Numbered from the stretch's first letter, positions 17,273 through 24,092 are shown. The stretch is DNA of 24,771 nt from RGIG3009 sp045603285 (GCA_045603285.1 JAZULW010000048.1:1-24771), one strand, 5' to 3'. Notes: a model not told the origin generated them from the letters alone. Translations and numbers: made by a program.

Positions 17273-17307
17273 AAAAACACCCACGGCCAATGCCGTGAGT
17301 GCTTTTA
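17273..17307 (-). terminator. Terminator of tRNA-Pro
   Basis: Immediately downstream of the tRNA on the minus strand. CACGGC (17283-17288) pairs with GCCGTG (17293-17298) around CAAT, and is extended by CAC/GTG after one mismatch. A T-rich run follows on the minus strand. Confidence 0.65.
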
Positions 17308-17384
17308 TGGTCCGAGTGACAGGAGTCGAACCTGCGGCCTCTTGAACCCCATTCAAGCGCGCTACCAATCTGCGCCACACCCGG
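17308..17384 (-). tRNA. tRNA-Pro (anticodon GGG)
   Basis: A 77-nucleotide gene with encoded CCA. The acceptor strand CCGGGTG pairs with CACTCGG (one G-U). The D arm contains GCGC/GCGC, the anticodon stem is CTTGA/TCAAG with loop ATGGGGT (anticodon GGG at loop positions 3-5), and the T arm is GCAGG/CCTGT around TTCGACT. All cloverleaf elements are normal. It reads CCC and CCU proline codons. It has its own promoter and terminator and lies between hflX and tsf. Confidence 0.95.
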
Positions 17385-17399
17385 ATAGATTACTATGGT

Positions 17400-17427
17400 A
17401 TTATATCAAAAACCGTTCAATTGTCAA
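17400..17427 (-). promoter_or_regulatory. Consensus sigma-A promoter of tRNA-Pro
   Basis: On the minus strand, perfect TTGACA (17427-17422), a 16-base spacer and perfect TATAAT (17405-17400), 15 bases before the mature tRNA 5' end. This fits the strong promoters typical of stable RNA genes. Confidence 0.85.
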
Positions 17428-17465
17428 GGGCTAAACGAGAAAAAATGCAAACTTTTTGAAAGAAT

Positions 17466-17505
17466 CGGTCGGGCCGCCATATCGGCGACCCGACCGCCTT
17501 TTTAT
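17466..17505. terminator. Terminator after tsf, best oriented to the + strand
   Basis: CGGTCGGG (17466-17473) pairs with CCCGACCG (17489-17496), with an inner GCC/GGC. On the + strand CCTTTTTATTTT follows, a classic terminator. On the minus strand, the direction of tsf, the stem is followed by the weaker ATTCTTTC. It is probably bidirectional and ends the rpsB-tsf transcript before the tRNA promoter. Confidence 0.65.
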
Positions 17506-17510
17506 TTTCC

Positions 17511-18422
17511 TTATTTCACCATATTGGCAACTTCGGATGCGAAGTCATCTTCTCTCTTTTGGAGGCCTTCGCCCTTTTCAAAACGGACAAAGTCCACCAC
17601 TTTCATATCGGTGCCGGCAGCTTTGGCGGTGTTTTCCACGTATTGTTCCACCGAAACGTTGCCGTCTTTGACAAACGCTTGTTGCAACAAGCAATTGTTC
17701 TCATAGAACTTGCCGATACGGCCATCCACCATCTTGGCGATGATTTGATCCGGCTTGCTGGCCATTTTGGGATCGTTTTTGATTTGGGCAATGAGCACTT
17801 CTTTTTCATGCTCGATATCCGACGCGGGAACAACGGATTTGTCCAAATACAAGGGGTTCAGAGCCGCGATTTGCATCGCTACGTCTTTACCGCACTCTTT
17901 GAGAGCATCGGCATCGGCCGCGGTTTCGTAACGAACCAACACACCAATACGGCCGCCGCCGTGGATGTAGGCAACACAGTTGCCTTCGTAACGAACAAAA
18001 CGGCGAATGCTCAAATTTTCGCCGATGACCAGCACGTGCTCACGAAGCACTTCTTCCACGGCTTGTCCGTCGCAGTTTTTGGTCAACAAATCTGCCACAT
18101 CGGCAGGATTTTCATCAATGATCACTTTCGCGATGCGAGCAATGAGAGCTTGGAACTTGTCACTCTTGGCGGCAAAGTCGGTCTCGGAGTTTACTTCGAC
18201 CACAACACCCACGTTTTTCGCTCCGTCCACGCAAGCGTAGACCAAACCTTCAGCGGCAATACGGCCGGCTTTCTTCGCGGCAGCGGCAAGGCCTTTTTCA
18301 CGAAGAATGTCGATCGCTTTCTCCATATCGCCATCGGTAGCGGCGAGAGCCTTTTTGCAGTCCATCATGCCGACGCCGGTTCTCTCACGCAGCGTCTGAA
18401 CGTCTTTAGCAGTAAAAGCCAT
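17511..18422 (-). CDS. tsf: Translation elongation factor Ts
   Basis: A 303-residue EF-Ts, the guanine nucleotide exchange factor that recycles EF-Tu-GDP. The N-terminal UBA-like domain (about 1-55) contains TGVGMMDCK (15-23). The core follows with NSETDF (78-83), the dimerisation/EF-Tu binding region. GGAGG lies 6 bases before the ATG at 18422. It follows rpsB after 43 bases, the conserved bacterial rpsB-tsf order. A small hairpin (CGCGT/ACGCG, 18435-18447) sits just upstream of the ribosome binding site. Confidence 0.97.
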   Translation of the reverse strand: MAFTAKDVQTLRERTGVGMMDCKKALAATDGDMEKAIDILREKGLAAAAKKAGRIAAEGLVYACVDGAKNVGVVVEVNSETDFAAKSDKFQALIARIAKVIIDENPADVADLLTKNCDGQAVEEVLREHVLVIGENLSIRRFVRYEGNCVAYIHGGGRIGVLVRYETAADADALKECGKDVAMQIAALNPLYLDKSVVPASDIEHEKEVLIAQIKNDPKMASKPDQIIAKMVDGRIGKFYENNCLLQQAFVKDGNVSVEQYVENTAKAAGTDMKVVDFVRFEKGEGLQKREDDFASEVANMVK

Positions 18423-18465
18423 AATTAACCTCCACGCGTATTACGCGATAATATATTTGTTAGAA

Positions 18466-19206
18466 TTATTCGGCAGCTTCTTCAGCAGCTTCTTCGGCAA
18501 CCTCTTCGGCGGGAGCTTCTTGCTCGCCTTGACGGCCTTCAATAATGGCGCTGGCCATAGCACCGGCAATGAGTTTCACGGCACGGATCGCATCGTCGTT
18601 ACCGGGGATGACATAATCCACATCATCGGGATCGCAGTTAGTGTCCACAATGGCCACGATCGGAATACCGAGTTTCTTCGCTTCGGCAACAGCGATCTTT
18701 TCTTTGCGAGGGTCAACAATAAACAAAGCCGAGGGCATTTTGTCCATCGTTTTGATACCGCCGAGGAACTTTTCAAGTTTCTCGATCTCGTGAGTCAATT
18801 TGATGACTTCTTTCTTGGGAAGAAGATCAAACGTACCGTCTTCAGACATCGTTTTGAGTTGGTTCAAACGAGCGATACGGCCACGGATGGTGCGGAAGTT
18901 GGTGAGCATACCGCCGAGCCAACGGGCGTTGACGAAGTATGCACCGGCACGGACAGCCTCTTCGGCAATGGAATCTTGTGCTTGTTTTTTGGTGCCGACA
19001 AACAGCACGGTTTTGCCCTCAGCAGACAAGTCACGGATGAACATGTACGCTTCTTCCAACTTGCGCGCGGTTTTCTGCAAATCGATGATGTAGATACCGT
19101 TGCGCTCGGTGAAGATGTAGGGCGCCATTTTGGGGTTCCAGCGGCGCGTTTGGTGACCGAAATGGACACCGGCTTCGAGCAGCTGTTTCATGGATACGAC
19201 TGACAT
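18466..19206 (-). CDS. rpsB: 30S ribosomal protein S2
   Basis: A 246-residue S2 protein beginning MSVVSMKQLLEAGVHFGHQT, with WNPKMAPYIF, LFVGTKKQA, RWLGGMLTNF and GNDDAIRA, all standard S2 motifs. It binds late to the 30S head/platform junction. The start at 19206 is supported by AGGAGG 8 bases upstream; the frame to 19251 runs into the structured leader. The C-terminal tail is an acidic Ala/Glu repeat (EEVAEEAAEEAAE), common in Clostridia. It is the first gene of the rpsB-tsf operon, with a promoter at 19331-19359. Confidence 0.97.
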   Translation of the reverse strand: MSVVSMKQLLEAGVHFGHQTRRWNPKMAPYIFTERNGIYIIDLQKTARKLEEAYMFIRDLSAEGKTVLFVGTKKQAQDSIAEEAVRAGAYFVNARWLGGMLTNFRTIRGRIARLNQLKTMSEDGTFDLLPKKEVIKLTHEIEKLEKFLGGIKTMDKMPSALFIVDPRKEKIAVAEAKKLGIPIVAIVDTNCDPDDVDYVIPGNDDAIRAVKLIAGAMASAIIEGRQGEQEAPAEEVAEEAAEEAAE

Positions 19207-19232
19207 AAAAAATCCTCCTTGGTTTTCACCTC

Positions 19233-19314
19233 TATGAGTGCTGACGGACAAGAGAAAATTTTATCCGCATCTTCGGAACCGTATACCGGCACCACCGAAG
19301 CAAAAACACTCATA
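19233..19314 (-). promoter_or_regulatory. Structured rpsB leader: candidate S2 autoregulatory RNA
   Basis: The leader of about 118 nucleotides between the promoter and rpsB can fold as a three-way junction. P1 pairs 19233-19240 with 19307-19314 (8 perfect pairs). P2 pairs 19271-19276 with 19295-19300 (6 pairs) with an inner 19279-19281/19287-19289 helix. P3 pairs 19245-19248 with 19264-19267 and, after one mismatch, 19250-19253 with 19259-19262. Linkers are short (3-6 bases). P1 ends about 15 bases before the ribosome binding site. Ribosomal proteins often repress their own operons through such folds; that S2 binds this one is an inference. Confidence 0.5.
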
Positions 19315-19330
19315 TGCATATTGCCGTAGT

Positions 19331-19359
19331 ATTGTACCACAGCCTTTTATAAAATGCAA
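19331..19359 (-). promoter_or_regulatory. Sigma-A promoter of rpsB-tsf
   Basis: On the minus strand, TTGCAT (19359-19354), a 17-base spacer and TACAAT (19336-19331). The transcript should start near 19324, just before the first strand of the leader helix P1. Confidence 0.75.
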
Positions 19360-19380
19360 GACTTTTTCTCATTTTTTTCG

Positions 19381-19698
19381 TTATGAATTTTCACCAAAGA
19401 TTGAACCGAGCAACCCGTTTTTTCGACGCTTTTTGCAACACCCGTTCCCTACGCGCGGCGGAAAAGGATGATTAACAAGAATGGCTTGTTCGCCGATGAC
19501 TTCAATCTCTTTCCAACCAATGACGATATCCTCTTCATGGCCGAACAACCCAAAGAATTTTGGGCGCCCAAATACCACAATAGACACCAGCTGCGCCGTG
19601 CACGTATCCACTTCTACGTCATCCACGCAGCCGATTCGCATTCCGTCACAAATATTGATAACTTCTTTGTCGTGCATGTCCGTTATTCTGCAAAACAC
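19381..19698 (-). CDS. ylmC: YlmC/YmxH-family sporulation protein (PRC-barrel)
   Basis: A 105-residue protein. Residues 1-78 match the YlmC/YmxH family: ITDMHDKEVINICDG, DDVEVD, KFFGLFGHEEDIVI and a closing ILV, a PRC-barrel-like fold. The last 27 residues are a basic extension rich in Gly, Lys and Arg, so the protein is longer than the usual 80-90. The start is taken as GTG at 19698 because AGGAGG lies 8 bases upstream; the GTG at 19707 overlaps that site. The family is linked to sporulation in Firmicutes, but its molecular role is not established. It is divergent from sigG, and a sigma-E-like promoter precedes it. Confidence 0.85.
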   Translation of the reverse strand: MFCRITDMHDKEVINICDGMRIGCVDDVEVDTCTAQLVSIVVFGRPKFFGLFGHEEDIVIGWKEIEVIGEQAILVNHPFPPRVGNGCCKKRRKNGLLGSIFGENS

Positions 19699-19722
19699 AA
19701 CGAACACCTCCTATCCCTTTTC

Positions 19723-19751
19723 ACTGTATGCACAACCCTTCAAGAAAATAC
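19723..19751 (-). promoter_or_regulatory. Candidate sigma-E promoter for ylmC
   Basis: On the minus strand CATACAGT (19730-19723) matches the sigma-E -10 consensus CATACANT. GTATTTT (19751-19745), 14 bases upstream, is a fair -35. The transcript would start only a few bases before the AGGAGG site. This fits mother-cell expression and is an inference from the consensus. Confidence 0.45.
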
Positions 19752-19822
19752 CGATTCCGTATTTTTCCTGTTTGCCCGCTGGAAAACCGAGCCATACTCT
19801 CTCCCGAAAGGGTGTGACACGG

Positions 19823-20590
19823 TTGTACAACAAGGTGGAAATATGCGGGGTGAACACCGCGACGTTGAAGGTGCTCACCGAAGCGGAAAAGATGCGCCTG
19901 TTAAAACTCGTCAAAGAGGGTGACAAGCAGGCGCGCGATGAATTGGTAAACGGCAACTTGCGTTTGGTGCTCAGCGTGATACAGCGTTTCACCCAACGGG
20001 GAGAAAACTTAGACGATCTCTTTCAGATCGGGTGCATCGGCCTGATTAAATCCATTGACAATTTCGATATTTCTCAAAACGTGCGCTTTTCCACCTACGC
20101 CGTTCCGATGATTATCGGCGAAATTCGGCGCTACCTTCGTGACAACAACGCCATTCGTATCAGCCGCAGTATGCGCGATACAGCTTATAAAGCTATGCAG
20201 ATGAAGGAGCACCTTACCAACGAGCAAATGCGCGAACCGACCATTGAAGAAATTGCCGCCAAAATGGATACACCAAAAGAAGACATTGTCTTGGCTCTTG
20301 AGTCCATCGTTGACCCCGTATCTCTTTATGAGCCCGTGTATTCCGATGGCGGTGACACCATTTATGTGATGGATCAGATCAGTGACAGCAACGATGACCG
20401 CACATGGTTGGACGAACTGGCTTTAAAAGAGGCGATGCGTTCGTTGAGTGACCGCGAAAAAAAGATACTCAACTTACGCTTTTTCAAAGGCTTGACACAG
20501 GTGGAAGTTTCGAACGAAATCGGCATTTCGCAGGCGCAGGTTTCACGTTTGGAAAAAGGCGCGTTGGAACGCATCAAAAAACAACTTTAA
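19823..20590 (+). CDS. sigG: Sporulation sigma factor sigma-G
   Basis: A 255-residue sigma-70-family factor that is closely similar to Bacillus subtilis SigG. It has the diagnostic N-terminus YNKVEICGVNT, region 2 (DDLFQIGCIGLIKSIDNF, FSTYAVPMIIGEIRRYLRDN), region 3, and region 4 ending IGISQAQVSRLEKGA. SigG drives late forespore genes. The start is uncertain: TTG at 19823 has AAAGGG 10 bases upstream, while GTG at 19814 would give three more residues but lies only 1 base from that site. An open frame extends back to 19481 but runs over ylmC and has no SigG similarity. The stop overlaps the sigE stop on the other strand. Confidence 0.92.
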   Translation: MYNKVEICGVNTATLKVLTEAEKMRLLKLVKEGDKQARDELVNGNLRLVLSVIQRFTQRGENLDDLFQIGCIGLIKSIDNFDISQNVRFSTYAVPMIIGEIRRYLRDNNAIRISRSMRDTAYKAMQMKEHLTNEQMREPTIEEIAAKMDTPKEDIVLALESIVDPVSLYEPVYSDGGDTIYVMDQISDSNDDRTWLDELALKEAMRSLSDREKKILNLRFFKGLTQVEVSNEIGISQAQVSRLEKGALERIKKQL

Positions 20591-21303
20591 GATTCGGCTT
20601 TTTCGATGTCTTTACGCAACCGCTTGATGATCTTTTTTTCCAACCGCGAAATGTAAGACTGCGATATTCCCAGCATATCGGCTACCTCTTTTTGCGTATG
20701 TTCCCGTTTTCCGCGAATGCCAAACCGTAATTCCATAATGGTTTGTTCACGCGGGGAAAGCCTTGCCACACATTCAAGCAACAAATCCCGTTCCGCCTCT
20801 TGTTCGACTCCTCGGTTGACCTCGTCGGGATCACTACCCAAGATATCCGACAATAGCAATTCGTTTCCGTCCCAATCGACGTTTAACGGCTCATCAATGG
20901 ACATTTCATTTCGCAGCCCTGCATTTTTCCGCAAATACATCAAGATCTCGTTTTCTATACAACGAGACGAGTAGGTCGCCAATTTGATATTTTTGTCTGC
21001 GCGAAATGTGCCAACCGCTTTTATTAATCCGATGGTGCCGATGGAAATCAAGTCCTCAATTCCCACACCCGAATTTTCAAATTTTCGCGCAATATACACC
21101 ACCAACCGCAAATTGTGCGTGATCAACCTTTCGCGCGCCGCACTGCTTCCCGCCGCGGCCTCCGCTACCGCCATCGCCTCTTCTTGTGGTGTCAATGGCG
21201 GTGGCAACGTGTCGGGACCGTTGATGTAGTAGACCCCTTCTTGCATTCCTTTGAACAAAAAAAGCAGTAAACGAATGCCCCATTTTCGCAATCCAGTTCT
21301 CAT
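20587..21303 (-). CDS. sigE: Sporulation sigma factor sigma-E precursor
   Basis: A 238-residue pro-sigma-E, the early mother-cell sigma factor. A hydrophobic/basic pro-sequence of about 22-27 residues (LRKWGIRLLLFLFKG) precedes the conserved GVYYINGPDTLPPPLT where processing occurs. Region 2 is nearly invariant (LRLVVYIARKFENSGVGIED, LATYSSRCIENEILMYLR), followed by VDWDGNELLLSDILG and a region 4 helix-turn-helix (LGISQSYISRLEKKIIKRL). The ATG overlaps the spoIIGA stop as ATGA and GAGGG lies 9 bases upstream, so it is translationally coupled to its own protease. Its 3' end overlaps the sigG 3' end by 4 bases. Confidence 0.96.
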   Translation of the reverse strand: MRTGLRKWGIRLLLFLFKGMQEGVYYINGPDTLPPPLTPQEEAMAVAEAAAGSSAARERLITHNLRLVVYIARKFENSGVGIEDLISIGTIGLIKAVGTFRADKNIKLATYSSRCIENEILMYLRKNAGLRNEMSIDEPLNVDWDGNELLLSDILGSDPDEVNRGVEQEAERDLLLECVARLSPREQTIMELRFGIRGKREHTQKEVADMLGISQSYISRLEKKIIKRLRKDIEKAES

Positions 21304-22148
21304 TTGTCCCATCCCTCGCAACAATCATTATTGATCAGCGCTTCGTATTCTCCGCGGTCCAACCGTTCGCACAATGCCACGTAAACACCACTGACATCAT
21401 GTGGATCCTCTCCCAATCGTTTCACGTGTACCGACCGCGGGCGAAAAGCCGGCAACAGACCTTCACCCGATACCGTACGATACGGTATCCACCGCACGCG
21501 CGGATGCGGTTTGTTGCCGTCCAACGCTTCTCGGATATCGTTTGGCAAAACACCATGTTTTCGTTCCATCACCATAACCGGCGCACCCGAAAACGGCTCG
21601 CGCAGATGCATACCGCTGTCAAACAAAGCGCAAACCTCATACTCCGTTCCCTCGTCCTGTATGGTTACCCGGTATTCTCCGTGCTTTGGCATTCGACGAT
21701 TCGTAATTCTCTCAAACACGCGCACAAGCACATAACTGACAGCCGTAAAAACCGTTAACATAAGCGGTGAGATATCCGCGTAAACATGGCCGTTATTCGT
21801 TTGCGCATATTCGCCGATGGTATGTGAGCAAAGCAACGATACCATACCCGAAAACATCGTTGAAATAAGAAAAAACACCGCCACTCGTTTTACCAATACT
21901 CTCTTTTTTGAACGCGGAAAAGCCACCACTGCCATCAAAGAAGCAACCCCTGCATCAAGCAACAAGCGTATAACAACGGGAAAGGGTGGCAACAATAACA
22001 CGAGAGCATAGACACCGCCGATCAATGCTCCCGTAACCACGCGCCAACGGACGGTGGGAATATGTAAAAAACACGCCGCGGCACTGAGAAGTAAAAAATC
22101 GATCAGCCAATTCAGTGCCACGAGCATATCGGCATACACAACAGGCAT
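21300..22148 (-). CDS. spoIIGA: Sigma-E processing peptidase SpoIIGA
   Basis: A 282-residue membrane-embedded aspartic protease that removes the sigma-E pro-sequence after a signal from the forespore. Residues 1 to about 145 hold five hydrophobic segments starting YADMLVALNWLIDFLLL. The C-terminal half is the cytosolic protease domain with the catalytic motif LFDSGMHLREP (D177-S178-G179). The usual family motif is DSGN; here the residue after Gly is Met. The start at 22148 has GAGGTG 6 bases upstream; an earlier ATG at 22166 lies beside the -10 element and is unlikely. It is co-transcribed with sigE. Confidence 0.93.
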   Translation of the reverse strand: MPVVYADMLVALNWLIDFLLLSAAACFLHIPTVRWRVVTGALIGGVYALVLLLPPFPVVIRLLLDAGVASLMAVVAFPRSKKRVLVKRVAVFFLISTMFSGMVSLLCSHTIGEYAQTNNGHVYADISPLMLTVFTAVSYVLVRVFERITNRRMPKHGEYRVTIQDEGTEYEVCALFDSGMHLREPFSGAPVMVMERKHGVLPNDIREALDGNKPHPRVRWIPYRTVSGEGLLPAFRPRSVHVKRLGEDPHDVSGVYVALCERLDRGEYEALINNDCCEGWDK

Positions 22149-22168
22149 GTTGTTCACCTCGCCCACCC

Positions 22169-22202
22169 ATTATACGTCGCCGCAATAGCAAACCGTGTCG
22201 AA
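22169..22202 (-). promoter_or_regulatory. spoIIG-type promoter with Spo0A box
   Basis: On the minus strand a perfect TATAAT (22174-22169) and TCGACA (22201-22196), one base off TTGACA, are separated by 21 bases instead of 17. The B. subtilis spoIIG promoter has the same unusual wide spacing (22 bases) and needs Spo0A-phosphate bound next to the -35. Here TGTCGAA, a perfect Spo0A box (TGNCGAA), sits at 22196-22202 on the + strand and overlaps the -35-like element. Confidence 0.65.
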
Positions 22203-22238
22203 ACAGCGGTAGGAATTGTAAATTTTCTTTTGAAACCG

Positions 22239-22267
22239 TTGCAAAATTTATCTGTTTGGGATAAACT
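22239..22267 (+). promoter_or_regulatory. Candidate sigma-A promoter for the lemA operon
   Basis: TTGCAA (22239-22244), a 17-base spacer and TAAACT (22262-22267), 25 bases before the lemA start. It is divergent from and close to the spoIIGA promoter. Confidence 0.55.
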
Positions 22268-22292
22268 AAACAGTAAGAAAGAAGGTGTCTGT

Positions 22293-22859
22293 ATGAAAAA
22301 ACGTTCTTGGATTCTTTGGAGCATTGTTGCTGTTGTTGCACTGGTGTTGGTGTGGGGTGTTTCCTCCTACAACGGCCTTGTGAATGCTGAAATGACGGTG
22401 GAAGAAAAATTTTCCACCATCGACACGCAACTCACCCGACGCGCGGACCTTATTCCCAATCTTGTCAACACGGTAAAGGGGTATGCGACGCACGAAGAAG
22501 AAATCTTCACTTCCATCGCCAATGCGCGCGCTAAGTTAAGTGGCAGTTCCGACATTGACGATAAAATTGAAGCCGGTAACGAACTGGATTCCGCCATCAG
22601 CCGTCTGCTTGTGGTGGTGGAGCAGTATCCCGATTTAAAAGCCAACAGCAATTTTATCGGACTTATGGATCAGTTGGAAGGCACGGAAAACCGCCTCGCC
22701 ACGGCTCGTATGGACTACAACGAAGCGGTAAAAAATTACAATGCCAAAATTCGTCGTTTCCCCGGCAGTATCGTGGCGGCAATATTCGGCTTTGAGAAAC
22801 AAGTGATGTACGAAGCACCGGCCGACGATTTGAACAACCCCACCGTCGACTTCGGATAA
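22293..22859 (+). CDS. lemA: LemA family membrane protein
   Basis: A 188-residue protein with one N-terminal membrane helix (about 6-24) and a helical extracytoplasmic domain. Family motifs are YNGLVNAEMTVEEKFSTID, RRADLIPNLVNTVKGYATHE and a C-terminal NAKIRRFPGSIVA followed by FGFEKQVMYEA. GAAGGTG precedes the ATG at 22293; the frame to 22230 crosses the promoter and is not used. LemA proteins have no settled function but often pair with TPM-domain proteins, as here, where the next gene begins 4 bases after the stop. Confidence 0.92.
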   Translation: MKKRSWILWSIVAVVALVLVWGVSSYNGLVNAEMTVEEKFSTIDTQLTRRADLIPNLVNTVKGYATHEEEIFTSIANARAKLSGSSDIDDKIEAGNELDSAISRLLVVVEQYPDLKANSNFIGLMDQLEGTENRLATARMDYNEAVKNYNAKIRRFPGSIVAAIFGFEKQVMYEAPADDLNNPTVDFG

Positions 22860-22863
22860 GGCC

Positions 22864-23607
22864 ATGAAACGCAAGATAGTATGTATCGCCGTTTTGCTGT
22901 GCGTATTTCTCGGCTTGACGGCTTCAGCCGATTCTGTACTCTCTCCTACCGATCGTTTTTTTATCAACGATTTTGCCAACGTGATCTCTTCCGAGGATGA
23001 AAATGCCATTTATGCAATGGGTGTCCAATTGTTTGAAAAAACGGGTGCACAAGTGGTTGCTGTCACCATTGACGACCTGAACGGCGCCGATGTTGACGAA
23101 TACGCCTTGTTACTTGGCCGTCAATGGGGCGTTGGGGATGCGGAAAAAGATACCGGTGTGGTGCTTCTGTTATCGGTCAATGACCGCGAGGTGACGATTC
23201 AAGTCGGCTACGGTTTAGAAGGGGCTATTACGGATATTCGTGCAGGTATTCTTCTCGATCATTACGCCGTTCCTTCGTTTTCAAAAGATGATTTTTCCAC
23301 GGGTATGCGCAACACCTACGATGCCATCGTTAACGAGGTGTATATCGAATTTGATATGCAACCCGATGAAAACTATACCCCCGTTTCGGAATTGGAAAGC
23401 GAAAACTCGTTTGGTTTTTTTGAAATAGCGGTTATCCTTTTGCTTATCCTCTCCCTTTTCCTCGGAAGAGGGCGTGGCGGTTTTCTGCCCTTCTTTTTCT
23501 TCCACGGTGGACACGGCGGCACTCCTTCCGGCGGTGGATTCCGTGGTGGCGGATTCCGTGGCGGAGGTGGCAGTTTCGGCGGCGGAGGTGCTTCCCGTAA
23601 ATTTTAA
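22864..23607 (+). CDS. TPM-domain (YgcG-family) membrane protein
   Basis: A 247-residue protein. A signal peptide ends near residue 22 (TASA/DS). The TPM domain covers about 27-155 (FINDFANVISSEDE, GAQVVAVTID, KDTGVVLLLSVNDREVTIQV, GLEGAITD). A membrane helix lies at about 184-200. The C-terminal tail of about 40 residues is Gly/Arg/Phe-rich (GGGFRGGGFRGGGG) and low in complexity, as usual for this family. The plain gene pair with lemA suggests a joint role at the cell envelope; phosphatase activity has been shown for some TPM proteins, but not read here. A strong terminator follows 4 bases after the stop. Confidence 0.9.
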   Translation: MKRKIVCIAVLLCVFLGLTASADSVLSPTDRFFINDFANVISSEDENAIYAMGVQLFEKTGAQVVAVTIDDLNGADVDEYALLLGRQWGVGDAEKDTGVVLLLSVNDREVTIQVGYGLEGAITDIRAGILLDHYAVPSFSKDDFSTGMRNTYDAIVNEVYIEFDMQPDENYTPVSELESENSFGFFEIAVILLLILSLFLGRGRGGFLPFFFFHGGHGGTPSGGGFRGGGFRGGGGSFGGGGASRKF

Positions 23608-23610
23608 AGA

Positions 23611-23647
23611 AAAAGAGCGGTCAACTGAGAGTTGACCGCTCTTTTTT
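23611..23647. terminator. Bidirectional terminator between convergent genes
   Basis: A perfect stem of about 15 base pairs from 23611 to 23645 with loop GAG (23627-23629). An A-tract precedes it and a T-tract follows, so it can end the lemA-TPM transcript and the opposing minus-strand transcript. The stop codon of the gene at 23646 lies in its T-tract. Confidence 0.85.
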
Positions 23648-24092
23648 ATTGTCTCTCTTGTATTAGCTCGTCAATGACCGCCGCCGCATCTTCCACGAAG
23701 CGGACACACGGTCGTTTTTTGTAATATTCCGCGTCACGCACCGACGGAACGGAAGCGGCACCGTCTGCAAGACCTTTTAGTAGGTCACGGCAAAGAATGG
23801 TATCGTGTTTCGCTTTAAAACGCGCCGCTATCTCTTGCACCAACGCGTAATGTTCTTTCTTTTTATGGTCATCCAATTCGCTGTACCCCCACAACACACC
23901 GGCCACCATAAACGCGCCGCTGACTGCACCGCACACTTCACGCAGGCAACCCATACCACCGCCGAAAGAAGAAGAGAGTTTCAAAGCCGTTTCTTTGTCA
24001 AATCCCGTCACATCCGTGAAAGCCAAAAACACCGCTTGCGCACAGTTGTATCCCTCTAAAAACAAATCTCCTGCTAACGTTTGATGATTCAT
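23646..24092 (-). CDS. C_GCAxxG_C_C family putative redox protein
   Basis: A 148-residue protein with the complete signature of this family: C17 (EGYNCAQAVF), C49 and C54 in GCLREVCGAVSGA, C101 (CRDLL) and C129 (RPCVRFVEDA). The spaced cysteines suggest metal or redox chemistry, but the function is unproven. A predicted hydrophobic segment overlaps GAVSGAFMVAGVLWG. AAAGGAGG lies 9 bases before the ATG at 24092, inside the end of the AraC gene, whose stop codon immediately precedes this ATG, so the two genes form one operon. Confidence 0.9.
   Translation of the reverse strand: MNHQTLAGDLFLEGYNCAQAVFLAFTDVTGFDKETALKLSSSFGGGMGCLREVCGAVSGAFMVAGVLWGYSELDDHKKKEHYALVQEIAARFKAKHDTILCRDLLKGLADGAASVPSVRDAEYYKKRPCVRFVEDAAAVIDELIQERQ

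Noticed and set aside
17119..17323. Repeated 16-base tRNA end as attL/attR of an integrated element
   Set aside because: Only 189 bases lie between the copies and they hold no integrase or other gene, so a present-day integrated element is excluded. A past event remains possible and is reported as a finding.
17559..18428. 289-residue open frame on the + strand opposite tsf
   Set aside because: It mirrors the certain tsf gene, has no ribosome binding site or recognised motif, and has the His/Phe/Asn-rich composition of an antisense shadow.
18457..19203. 248-residue open frame on the + strand opposite rpsB
   Set aside because: Same situation as over tsf: an antisense shadow of a highly biased ribosomal protein gene.
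19381..19707. GTG at 19707 as the ylmC start
   Set aside because: It overlaps the AGGAGG site itself; GTG at 19698 has correct 8-base spacing.
19481..19822. Long N-terminal extension of the sigG frame
   Set aside because: It has no similarity to SigG, runs opposite ylmC, which has a perfect ribosome binding site and family motifs, and would pass through the ylmC promoter.
23514..23600. Gly-rich short repeats near the end of the TPM gene as a DNA repeat array
   Set aside because: They encode the low-complexity Gly/Arg tail that is normal for this protein family.
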